From Treponema sp. (GTDB taxonomy: Bacteria; Spirochaetota; Spirochaetia; Treponematales; Breznakiellaceae), in assembly GCA_009785545.1 (NCBI GenBank), contig WQWD01000156.1, forward strand, positions 1 through 5,885: a stretch of 5,885 nucleotides of DNA, given 5' to 3'. The notes under the pieces are model-generated. The model made no database searches and had not been told where the DNA came from. It saw nothing but the letters and a program-made list of their open reading frames with translations. Position 1 is the stretch's first letter, and every line of letters begins with the position of its first letter. The position numbers were made by a program, and so were the translations under genes. Below, in pieces: positions 1 to 5,885 of the stretch.

Positions 1-29
1 AAACTGCGAACCTCCGGTTCGGTCAGTTT
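1..29 (-). terminator. Probable intrinsic terminator downstream of gdhA
   Basis: Bases 1-6 (AAACTG) pair with 24-29 (CAGTTT), and bases 7-12 (CGAACC) pair with 16-21 (GGTTCG). The loop is 3 nt (TCC) and there is a 2-nt bulge (GT, 22-23). The hairpin lies 10 nt beyond the gdhA stop codon. Read on the minus strand the stem ends in TTT at the window edge, so the length of the U-tract cannot be seen. On the plus strand it is followed by TTTT (27-30), so it may also serve a convergent gene to the left. Confidence 0.65.
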
Positions 30-39
30 TGAGACAGCC

Positions 40-1398
40 TCAAATGACCCCTTGATCCAGCATAGCTTTCGCAACCTTCTTAAAACCTGCGATGTTTGCA
101 CCAATTACAAAGTTACGGGTTACACCGGCAACTCCGTATTCTTCTGAAGCGGAATTTATGCTGTTGAAAATGCCTTTCATGATGGTTTTAAGTTTGGCAT
201 CGACCTCTTCTGATGTCCACGAGAGGCGTGTGCTGTTTTGGGTCATTTCAAGGCCAGAGACCGAAACGCCTCCCGCATTGGCAGCTTTGCCGGGGAAAAA
301 TGCAACACCTCCGTTGATCAAGTATTCTGTGGCGTCTAAGGTTGCCGGCATATTTGCGCCTTCGCCTACGATTTTACAGCCGTTTTGAACAAGTTTTTTT
401 GCGTCTTCTATGAAGAGCTCGTTTTGAGTAGCGCAAGGCAGAGCGATGTCGCAGGGAATGTCCCATACTCTGCTCGAACCGGGTTTGCTGTTCGCTTCGG
501 TATAAATAGCGTCTTTGTGGATTTCGGCATATTTTGTGAGCCTTTCCCGATTAACAAATTTTATGTCCTTGATGGTATCAAGATTGATTCCGCTCTTATG
601 GTAGATATAACCGTTACTGTCAGACATACTAACAACTGTTGAGCCGAGTGCCATCGCCTTTTGCGCTGCGTAAATCGAAACATTGCCTGAGCCGGAAATA
701 ACAACATTTTTACCTTTGAAGCCGTCTCCGATTTTATCAAGATATTCTTCGATAATATAAATAAGCCCGTACCCTGTAGCTTCGGCTCTGCCAAGGCTTC
801 CGCCCCAGCCGATTCCCTTGCCTGTAAGTACGCCGGTAAAGTTATTCATAATACGTTTATACTGCCCGTACATAAAACCAACTTCTCTTGCTCCCACTCC
901 GATGTCGCCTGCGGGAACGTCGGTGTCTGGGCCGATATGGCGGAACAGCTCTGTCATAAATGATTGGCAAAAACGCATAACTTCGCCGTCGCTCTTGCCT
1001 TTGGGATCAAAATCACAGCCGCCTTTTCCGCCGCCCATTGGCAGCCCTGTAAGCGCATTTTTAAAGGTTTGCTCAAAACCAAGAAATTTGATAATGCTTG
1101 CGTTCACCGAAGGATGAAACCGAATACCGCCCTTGTACGGCCCGATAGCGGAATTGTACTGCACACGAAAGCCTCGATTAACCATCACTTTGCCGCAGTC
1201 ATCTACCCAAGGGACTCTAAAAACGATCATGCGCTCAGGCTCGATAAGCCTTTCCAAAAGACCGGCCTTTTCGTAAGTTGAGTCACTGTCGGCAATAATC
1301 CTAAGCGATTGTAAAACTTCTTTAGAAGCCTGCAAAAATTCAGGCTGCCCCGCATCCTTTCTCTCAATAGCCGTTATAATTTTATCAATGTAACTCAT
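40..1398 (-). CDS. gdhA: Glutamate dehydrogenase, hexameric type, probably NADP(H)-specific
   Basis: Catalyses reversible reductive amination of 2-oxoglutarate with ammonium to L-glutamate in the cytoplasm. The product is 452 aa, close to the roughly 450 aa of the bacterial 50-kDa-subunit family. The N-terminal substrate domain has N-S-A-I-G-P-Y-K-G-G (82-91), G-L-P-M-G-G-G-K-G-G (118-127) with the glutamate-binding and catalytic lysines (K89, K113, K125), and D-V-P-A-G-D-I-G-V-G (160-169) with the catalytic aspartate. The Rossmann coenzyme domain begins around 230, with G-S-G-N-V at 236-240; S-D-S at 259-261, after the second strand, is typical of NADP-dependent members. The closing region has N-A-G-G-V-S-V-S-G-L-E (374-384). 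The ATG at 1398 was chosen because AGGAGA sits 6 nt upstream and the protein then begins like family members. An in-frame TTG at 1446 would add 16 residues, but it coincides with the -35 box. The gene is intact and monocistronic in this window. Family assignment is certain; cofactor choice is inferred. Confidence 0.97.
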   Translation of the reverse strand: MSYIDKIITAIERKDAGQPEFLQASKEVLQSLRIIADSDSTYEKAGLLERLIEPERMIVFRVPWVDDCGKVMVNRGFRVQYNSAIGPYKGGIRFHPSVNASIIKFLGFEQTFKNALTGLPMGGGKGGCDFDPKGKSDGEVMRFCQSFMTELFRHIGPDTDVPAGDIGVGAREVGFMYGQYKRIMNNFTGVLTGKGIGWGGSLGRAEATGYGLIYIIEEYLDKIGDGFKGKNVVISGSGNVSIYAAQKAMALGSTVVSMSDSNGYIYHKSGINLDTIKDIKFVNRERLTKYAEIHKDAIYTEANSKPGSSRVWDIPCDIALPCATQNELFIEDAKKLVQNGCKIVGEGANMPATLDATEYLINGGVAFFPGKAANAGGVSVSGLEMTQNSTRLSWTSEEVDAKLKTIMKGIFNSINSASEEYGVAGVTRNFVIGANIAGFKKVAKAMLDQGVI

Positions 1399-1404
1399 TC
1401 GTTT

Positions 1405-1410
1405 TCTCCT
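1405..1410 (-). promoter_or_regulatory. gdhA ribosome binding site
   Basis: The minus strand reads AGGAGA, within TAAGGAGA, followed by 6 nt before the ATG at 1398. This is a near-perfect Shine-Dalgarno sequence with good spacing. It decides the start against the longer TTG-initiated reading at 1446. Confidence 0.85.
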
Positions 1411-1416
1411 TATTTT

Positions 1417-1446
1417 TTTATATATTTTTTGGGCAGATTCTGTCAA
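1417..1446 (-). promoter_or_regulatory. Sigma-70-type promoter of gdhA
   Basis: On the minus strand a perfect TTGACA (-35, positions 1446-1441) is followed by an AT-rich -10 region, TATAAA at 1422-1417 with an 18-nt spacer or TATATA at 1424-1419 with a 16-nt spacer. Transcription would begin near 1410-1412, giving a leader of only about 12-15 nt that barely includes the ribosome site. The boxes are seen directly; activity and the exact start point are inferred. Confidence 0.65.
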
Positions 1447-1457
1447 TGAGTACGGCT

Positions 1458-1486
1458 TTGTATTACTTGAATGCTTCCGCTATATA
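1458..1486 (+). promoter_or_regulatory. Candidate divergent promoter for the 1575-4443 gene cluster
   Basis: TTGTAT (1458-1463) and TATATA (1481-1486) are separated by exactly 17 nt. The match to the sigma-70 consensus is 3/6 and 4/6, so it is modest. Transcription would start near 1493, leaving an untranslated leader of about 80 nt. Its -35 lies back to back with the gdhA -35, with 11 bp between them, so the two promoters would share regulatory space. The region is AT-rich and other weak boxes exist (for example TTGGTC at 1523 with AATATT at 1546). Confidence 0.35.
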
Positions 1487-1496
1487 CCCAATTATC

Positions 1497-1508
1497 GATT
1501 TTAAAATC
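1497..1508. repeat. 12-bp perfect palindrome in the divergent intergenic region
   Basis: GATTTTAAAATC reads the same on both strands and lies just downstream of the candidate plus-strand promoter. It could be an operator half-site pair, but a palindrome of this size in AT-rich DNA can occur by chance. The rest of the 1399-1574 intergenic stretch shows only the promoters and ribosome site listed. Confidence 0.2.
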
Positions 1509-1574
1509 TTTTATATTCTTACTTGGTCATAATAATTATTGAAAAAATATTGCAAAATATGTACAATTGTTATA

Positions 1575-2267
1575 ATGAAATTTTTCAAACAATTGTTTTT
1601 TGCTTTTTTGTTCTTATTTTCTTCGATTTCTTTATTTTCCCTTGAAATTACAGGAAAAGAGATACAAGTTTTTTTTAAAGGGGAACATACAAGGAGTACT
1701 CATTTTTTAAGCTCGGTTTCGGCAATTGGAGCAATTGAACTGGAAAATAGATACGGCTTCAGGAGCGGCGTAGAAATAGAAAGAAGTATAATTGACACTA
1801 ACATAAACTATTTTATCAATGCCGCATATTCTCCTTTTTTACATTTGCCGTTAAGTTTTTCTGCATCGTATCTTTATAACGGCCTTCTGGAATATCATGT
1901 TCACGCTCATTCGATTTTACCTTTTGTTTCCTGGAATAACCCCAGAATAGGTCTCTCTTTAGGCGTAAATTTTAGATTTACACGCTTTTTCGGCGAAAGC
2001 GCAGTTTATGAATCGATACTTTCGTTCTTTGGATACTGGAATTTTATCTATAACGAAATACTTGTTTTGGGAATAGCCTGCGGCAACTTCAGCGATTTCC
2101 ATGGGAAAAACATGGGGGCTTTTTCGTATCAGTTAAACGCACGGCTGAAGCTCAACAACAATTGGCAGGTGATCAATCACATTGAGCTTATGCAAAGCGG
2201 AGTTGACGGCCTGTCGGCAACTTTTTTTGGAATGCTCTTTCGTTTAGGAGTTCAATACACATGGTAA
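1575..2267 (+). CDS. Small exported protein, predicted outer-membrane beta-barrel, function unknown
   Basis: I do not recognise a named family. From the ATG at 1575 the product is 230 aa. It begins with a strong signal peptide: M-K-F-F-K, then a hydrophobic Phe/Leu-rich core to about residue 20, with likely cleavage near S22/L23. The mature part has alternating polar and hydrophobic stretches with many aromatic residues (for example residues 94-102, 125-137 and 219-230). It ends in V-Q-Y-T-W, an aromatic terminal residue as expected for a barrel inserted by the BAM machinery. An in-frame TTG at 1539 would add 12 residues; ATG was preferred because it places the signal peptide at the N-terminus, but neither start has a convincing ribosome site. 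The stop codon overlaps the next gene by 7 nt, so the two are probably expressed together. The early part is very AT-rich (about 27% GC at 1621-1680). It could instead be a soluble periplasmic beta-rich protein. Confidence 0.75.
   Translation: MKFFKQLFFAFLFLFSSISLFSLEITGKEIQVFFKGEHTRSTHFLSSVSAIGAIELENRYGFRSGVEIERSIIDTNINYFINAAYSPFLHLPLSFSASYLYNGLLEYHVHAHSILPFVSWNNPRIGLSLGVNFRFTRFFGESAVYESILSFFGYWNFIYNEILVLGIACGNFSDFHGKNMGAFSYQLNARLKLNNNWQVINHIELMQSGVDGLSATFFGMLFRLGVQYTW
2246..2250 (+). promoter_or_regulatory. Ribosome binding site of the phosphoesterase lipoprotein gene
   Basis: AGGAG lies inside the end of the preceding gene, 10 nt before the ATG at 2261. It supports that overlapping start and allows ribosomes to reinitiate after the upstream stop at 2265-2267. 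Confidence 0.7.
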
Positions 2268-3100
2268 AAAAACATTTATGGTTGTTATTCGCCGTACTGA
2301 TTTCGTTTTGGTTTATTAACAGCTGCAGCAACGATTTTTTAGGTCTTTTTGTATCAAGCGATCTTGATGAAAGACTCAAGGAAAAAAACAATTTTAGATT
2401 TTTAATTAACAATGACATTGGCAGAGACTGGACAAACCTGACTCTTGGCAACAGTTACTCATTTATTGTGTTAGCCGACACTCATATCCAAAACAGAAAC
2501 GCTTTTGGACTGGAAAGATTGGGAGACGTAATCGCCGCTAATCCTGAAATAAAGTTTGTTGTAATTTTGGGCGACATTACTCAATACGGTGCGGCTCAAG
2601 ATATAGACAGATTTATCGAAATTGCAGATAGCTTTGGCATTCCCGTTTTCCCGGTAATTGGAAACCACGATTTTTACTTTGGCAACTGGCCTGTATGGAG
2701 AGACAGAATCGGCTCTACAGTTTACAGAGTAAACGCCGACAGCGCCACTTTGTTTGTGCTTGACTCCGGCAATTCATTTTTTGGCAGAGAGCAGCTTAAC
2801 TGGCTGGAACGGGAGTTACAAACCACGGCAGGCCGGGTATTTGTTTTTGCCCACCACTCTCTTTTTGTAAGAGGGCCTTTGGGAATGCAGCAAGTAACTG
2901 ATACAAGAGAAAGGGCTCGGCTTGTTTCTATTTTGCGAGGCAGAAGCGACATCATGTTTATGGGACATTCACATTCCCGGCTGATCCATGAAGTCGGAAA
3001 CGTTAAATACGTCACTATCGAAGATTTTTTCAATACAAATATTTACTGCCTTGTCATTGTAACGCCGGATGGTATAGAATTAGTATTTGAAAAATTATGA
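2261..3100 (+). CDS. Calcineurin-like metallophosphoesterase lipoprotein
   Basis: The 279-aa product begins with a lysine-containing n-region and a hydrophobic core, followed by I-N-S-C at 19-22, a relaxed lipobox of the kind spirochaetes accept. It is therefore predicted to be lipidated at C22 and anchored in a membrane facing the periplasm or outside. All metal-binding motifs of the dinuclear metallophosphoesterase fold are present in order: D-T-H (73-75), G-D (104-105), G-N-H-D (134-137), A-H-H (197-199) and G-H-S-H (235-238). The enzyme should be active on a phosphoester, but the substrate cannot be read from the sequence; phosphomonoesters, cyclic nucleotides, phospholipids and nucleotides are all possible in this superfamily. 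The start has AGGAG 10 nt upstream. The gene overlaps the upstream barrel gene by 7 nt and hisS by 4 nt. The fold assignment is firm and the lipidation likely; the specific role is unknown. Confidence 0.9.
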   Translation: MVKKHLWLLFAVLISFWFINSCSNDFLGLFVSSDLDERLKEKNNFRFLINNDIGRDWTNLTLGNSYSFIVLADTHIQNRNAFGLERLGDVIAANPEIKFVVILGDITQYGAAQDIDRFIEIADSFGIPVFPVIGNHDFYFGNWPVWRDRIGSTVYRVNADSATLFVLDSGNSFFGREQLNWLERELQTTAGRVFVFAHHSLFVRGPLGMQQVTDTRERARLVSILRGRSDIMFMGHSHSRLIHEVGNVKYVTIEDFFNTNIYCLVIVTPDGIELVFEKL

Positions 3101-4443
3101 CAACATATATCGAACCAAAAATACTTAAAGGCTTTAGAGATTTTCTCCCTAAGGCGGAGATGATTCGCCGTGATCTGACCGAAACAATTGAGTCTACTTT
3201 TCGCTCTTTTGGTTTTGTGCCAATCGATACACCGGCTCTTGAATACGCCGAGATTCTGCTTGGCAAGGGCGGCGGCGAAACCGAGAAGCAAATCTACCGT
3301 TTCAGCGATAACGGCGGAAGGGATGTAGCTCTTCGTTTTGACCTCACTGTTCCGTTTGCCCGTTATGTCGCTCTTCATCGAGGCGAGCTTGTTTTTCCTT
3401 TTAAGCGTTACCACATCGGCAAGGTGTGGCGCGGCGAAAATACCCAGCGTGGGCGCTATCGGGAATTTACCCAATGTGATTTTGACATTATTGGCAGTGA
3501 CAGCCCTGCGGCGGACTTTGAGATCATTCTGTTAATTTACAGCGCTTTCAAAAATTTGGGAGTGGATGTCTCGATTCATGTAAACCACCGAGGGCTTTTT
3601 AACAGATTTCTTACACACATCGATCAAGTTGATAAATCTGTCGAGGTGCTTCGAGCTGTTGATAAGCTTGCTAAAATTGGAGATGACGAAGTACGCAAAC
3701 TTCTGACAGAACTTACGGGCAGTGCAAATGCTCAGAAAATTATAGAGTTTATCAGCGCAAAGGGAAGTTTCTCTGAAACCCTTCAATGTTTAACCGATTT
3801 ATCCGGCGGAGTCTCGCCTGAATCTGAGCGGCTCTCCGTTTTGCACCAATACATGATCGATGCTTTAGGCCGTAAAGAGAACGACACTCAGGACGAACCT
3901 TTTGTCCTTGCTCCTTCAATCACACGAGGGCTTGATTATTACACCGGCGTTGTTTTTGAAACATTCTTAAAAGAACTTCCCGACATTGGCTCGGTCTGTT
4001 CCGGCGGACGTTATGACAATCTTGCGGGGCTTTACTCGAAAGACAAAAACACAGTGAGCGGAGTCGGCACGTCAATCGGTCTTGACCGCCTTATCGCCGC
4101 TCTTGAAAGCCTTGAAAAACTGCCTGCCGCCGGCAGCCACACCACCGCCATAACTTGTGTAAACGCTCAAAAATCAGGGGAGTATCAGGCATTGGCGCAA
4201 AAACTAAGGAAAGCCGGAATTGCGTGCGAAGTCCTGTCAGGCGGAGAAAATAGCGATACTTCACAATCTGCGGACAAGCTACTTGTAAAACAATTTATTT
4301 TAGCGGAAAAAAAAGGATTACGTTATGTGATAATCCCCAACGAAGACCCTTCAGGCGGTCATGTAACGTTACGAGATCTCTCAAACCGCCAGAATCAGGA
4401 ACTTTCACTGGAAGAGGTTATTTACAAATTAAACTGCGGGTGA
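3097..4443 (+). CDS. hisS: Histidyl-tRNA synthetase
   Basis: Class II aminoacyl-tRNA synthetase that joins L-histidine to tRNA-His using ATP in the cytoplasm. At 448 aa it is slightly longer than the roughly 420-aa bacterial form. Visible elements: N-terminal K-G-F-R-D-F-L-P (11-18), motif 1 region with D-T-P-A-L-E (44-49), R-F-D-L-T-V-P (80-86), motif 2 with R-G-E-N (112-115) through R-Y-R-E-F (120-124) and Q-C-D-F-D-I-I-G (126-133), the histidine-recognition motif R-G-L-D-Y-Y-T-G (277-284), motif 3 G-V-G-T-S-I-G-L-D-R-L (322-332), and an anticodon-binding domain from about 346 to the end. Motif 2 follows the eukaryote-like branch rather than the E. coli pattern. The ATG at 3097 overlaps the upstream stop as ATGA and has no clear ribosome site, so translation probably depends on coupling. 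Later Met codons would lose the essential N-terminal motif. The gene is intact and is the last of the cluster. Confidence 0.97.
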   Translation: MTTYIEPKILKGFRDFLPKAEMIRRDLTETIESTFRSFGFVPIDTPALEYAEILLGKGGGETEKQIYRFSDNGGRDVALRFDLTVPFARYVALHRGELVFPFKRYHIGKVWRGENTQRGRYREFTQCDFDIIGSDSPAADFEIILLIYSAFKNLGVDVSIHVNHRGLFNRFLTHIDQVDKSVEVLRAVDKLAKIGDDEVRKLLTELTGSANAQKIIEFISAKGSFSETLQCLTDLSGGVSPESERLSVLHQYMIDALGRKENDTQDEPFVLAPSITRGLDYYTGVVFETFLKELPDIGSVCSGGRYDNLAGLYSKDKNTVSGVGTSIGLDRLIAALESLEKLPAAGSHTTAITCVNAQKSGEYQALAQKLRKAGIACEVLSGGENSDTSQSADKLLVKQFILAEKKGLRYVIIPNEDPSGGHVTLRDLSNRQNQELSLEEVIYKLNCG

Positions 4444-4446
4444 TTT

Positions 4447-4530
4447 AAACATTCACACGGAGTTTACAAAGGTACGAAGATTTTAATTTGTTAATTCTTC
4501 GTACCTTTTTTGCGTTCCGTGTGAATGTTT
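4447..4530. terminator. Nested double-hairpin terminator between convergent genes
   Basis: The outer stem is 15 bp without mismatch: 4447-4461 (AAACATTCACACGGA) pairs with 4516-4530. Inside it is a 13-bp perfect stem: 4468-4480 (AAAGGTACGAAGA) pairs with 4496-4508. A small TTAA/TTAA helix (4483-4486 with 4491-4494) closes a 4-nt loop. The inner stem is followed on the plus strand by a T-run (4506-4511), as in an intrinsic terminator for hisS. It starts 3 nt after the hisS stop and ends 5 nt before the stop of the facing gene, so it probably ends both transcripts. Termination in the minus direction has weaker T-runs. Confidence 0.85.
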
Positions 4531-4535
4531 TCGAC

Positions 4536-5885
4536 TTAGAAACTCATAGAAAAGCTAACAGGGATTGTGAACGTTCTTGGTTCTCCGCCATGAGTGTCTG
4601 CGGTTCCGTGTCTGTAGGCAAGTCCTACGTTCATGGAGCCTCGTTCAAACAACGGGATTGCCAAAGACAGACCGCCACCAAAGCGAACCCTGTTGGAGCG
4701 TTCCCAGTAGATGGAATCTTCATTGGGGTTATCGCCGCCTACATCGACAGTATTTCTGCCGACATAGTTAAGACCTGCCGCCGCCATTACAACCATTCCG
4801 TTATTTAATGTGTAGGCAGGCCACAGATGGACTGAAAATCTTGCAGGGTTAGTTATGGTTGTTTCCACACCCCGATACTGACCGCTCCATCTTCGCAGCA
4901 TATCACCGTCTGCACGGAGGTTTATTCTGATATTTTCGGTTAAACTTGCAGAAGCGCCAAAACCGAAACCTATACCGCCCCAGTAAGTGCCGTCTCCTGT
5001 ACGCAGATAACCGCCATCAGGACCTTGATTCCAGTCGTCGGTAATCCAATTGGAAATCGGCAGCCATGTTTTTACGCCAAAGTCGATACCAAAGCGATGA
5101 AATATCGGAAGCCTTTCTGTGTTAAAAGCAAACGCCGCTTCTATACGAGGAGCGTTTACCGTTACACGATACCTGTAAACGTCTGTGGGCTCTGAGCCTG
5201 TATTCCAGTTGATGGAACCGCTTGGGTTTGCGCCGATAAATTGCATACGAGCGTGCATTTCATCATTGATCCTGTAACCTGCGGTAAGCCATGTTCTCTG
5301 CAAAACACGCAAAGTTCTGTGCCTGTTTGAATCGGGGTCATCACTGTTGAGCGAGCCGCCGCCGGGAGTGAGCATACCGCAAGGCAGCCATCCAAAATCG
5401 GGAGCGTGCGAATCAAAGCCCATGCCCAATTGCGGGACAAAAACATAGAGCGTCAACCCGTCAAGGTTTTGCAGGAAATCAAAAGCTTTAATTTCTGATG
5501 GGGTAAAAGCCGCCAGTACGCCGATGTTCCCGCTAAAGTGAGCACTAAAAATGTTGTTGGCTCCGAACATCCCGACAGTCCATGCTGAAAGCCAGTGAGC
5601 GTCAACACGACCGATTTGCGATGCATTAAAAAATCTGCCAATGCTAATCCTCGCCCAATCTGTCGGCCTGAGCCAGATGTTGCCAAAATCACCAAGTCTT
5701 AAATCTATAGAATTGTGATTTGCGCCGTTCCAAAGGTTTGATTTATCTGTGGAATAAACGAAAACAAGGTCTGCTCTAAAGCCGTACCTGCCTTCATGGT
5801 TACCTGACAAGGTTAATCTTGTATTGATATTACCCATGCCTGAACCAACCCAAATATTGCCTTCATGTTCGGCTGTGTCACGTCC
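4536..5885 (-). CDS. Outer-membrane beta-barrel protein, 5' end outside the window
   Basis: Partial gene: 449 residues and the stop are present, and the frame stays open to the window edge at 5885 (16 codons before the Met at 5837, with no stop). That Met has no ribosome site or signal peptide behind it, so it is internal, not the start. The protein is rich in amphipathic segments of alternating residues separated by Gly/Asn/Asp-rich turns. The last strands are clear: R-F-G-G-G-L-S-L-A-I-P-L-F, then G-S-M-N-V-G-L-A-Y-R-H-G, then the C-terminal F-T-I-P-V-S-F-S-M-S-F, which ends in Phe like a BAM recognition signal. There is high Gly, Trp, Asn and Asp content and no Cys-rich or enzyme motif. 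It resembles the porin-like large outer-membrane proteins that treponemes carry in paralogous sets, but I cannot name a family. The gene faces hisS and ends 5 nt from the shared hairpin. Confidence 0.8.
   Translation of the reverse strand, partial: GRDTAEHEGNIWVGSGMGNINTRLTLSGNHEGRYGFRADLVFVYSTDKSNLWNGANHNSIDLRLGDFGNIWLRPTDWARISIGRFFNASQIGRVDAHWLSAWTVGMFGANNIFSAHFSGNIGVLAAFTPSEIKAFDFLQNLDGLTLYVFVPQLGMGFDSHAPDFGWLPCGMLTPGGGSLNSDDPDSNRHRTLRVLQRTWLTAGYRINDEMHARMQFIGANPSGSINWNTGSEPTDVYRYRVTVNAPRIEAAFAFNTERLPIFHRFGIDFGVKTWLPISNWITDDWNQGPDGGYLRTGDGTYWGGIGFGFGASASLTENIRINLRADGDMLRRWSGQYRGVETTITNPARFSVHLWPAYTLNNGMVVMAAAGLNYVGRNTVDVGGDNPNEDSIYWERSNRVRFGGGLSLAIPLFERGSMNVGLAYRHGTADTHGGEPRTFTIPVSFSMSF

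Noticed and set aside
92..1281. Several plus-strand and alternative-frame open reading frames of 77-105 codons opposite gdhA
   Set aside because: They are antisense or frame-shifted shadows of a well-conserved gene, with no ribosome sites or recognisable protein features.
1571..1576. A perfect TATAAT as a promoter -10 box for the first envelope gene
   Set aside because: Transcription would begin near 1583, downstream of the ATG at 1575, and there is no later start near enough; the best -35 match (TTGCAA, 1550-1555) is only 15 nt away. It is likely a chance match in AT-rich DNA.
1669..1676. T8 run early in the small envelope gene, considered as a phase-variation tract
   Set aside because: Eight T's are short for slippage switching and occur in generally T-rich coding sequence encoding Phe; no alternative start or stop arrangement supports switching.
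4307..4314. A8 run in hisS, considered as a programmed frameshift site
   Set aside because: It encodes a plausible E-K-K segment in the anticodon-binding domain, the frame continues normally to the family's usual end, and no stimulatory structure is evident next to it.
4488..5695. Open frames on the plus strand (4488-4808) and in other minus frames (5162-5446, 5453-5695) across the outer-membrane protein gene
   Set aside because: The main minus frame is continuous and has coherent barrel features to a natural C-terminus; the others are overlaps without supporting signals.
5835..5837. ATG at 5837 as the true start of the outer-membrane protein
   Set aside because: The frame is open upstream to the window edge, there is no ribosome site before it, and no signal peptide follows it.

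Overview
The window reads as a chromosomal segment of a Gram-negative-type bacterium with diderm envelope proteins, most likely a spirochaete close to Treponema. This is an inference. The histidyl-tRNA synthetase has a motif 2 (Q-C-D-F-D-I-I-G) of the eukaryote-like HisRS branch that I recall from Treponema and Borrelia. There are two signal-peptide or beta-barrel style outer-membrane proteins and one lipoprotein. Clear AGGAG ribosome sites and a TTGACA promoter argue against Bacteroidetes. No rRNA, tRNA, CRISPR array, insertion sequence or phage gene was found.

Layout: (1) Positions 1-29 form a hairpin that is probably the gdhA terminator. (2) Positions 40-1398, minus strand, encode a complete hexameric-type glutamate dehydrogenase (452 aa), with its ribosome site and a promoter carrying a perfect TTGACA box just upstream. 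(3) Positions 1399-1574 are an AT-rich divergent intergenic region holding the gdhA promoter and a weaker candidate promoter pointing the other way. (4) Positions 1575-4443, plus strand, form a tight three-gene cluster: a small predicted outer-membrane protein, a lipoprotein of the calcineurin-like metallophosphoesterase family, and hisS. The first two overlap by 7 nt and the last two by 4 nt (ATGA), so they are very likely co-transcribed and translationally coupled. (5) Positions 4447-4530 form an unusual nested double hairpin between convergent genes, probably a two-way terminator. (6) Positions 4536-5885, minus strand, encode the C-terminal 449 residues of a large outer-membrane beta-barrel protein whose start lies beyond the window.

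Functionally, gdhA links ammonium assimilation or glutamate catabolism to 2-oxoglutarate, and hisS charges tRNA-His. The envelope gene pair in front of hisS has no evident link to aminoacylation. Its role is unknown, and the pairing of a small barrel-like protein with a periplasm- or surface-facing phosphoesterase lipoprotein is the most interesting uncharacterised item here. Everything else looks like ordinary core genome; I see no strong evidence for a wholly new system.
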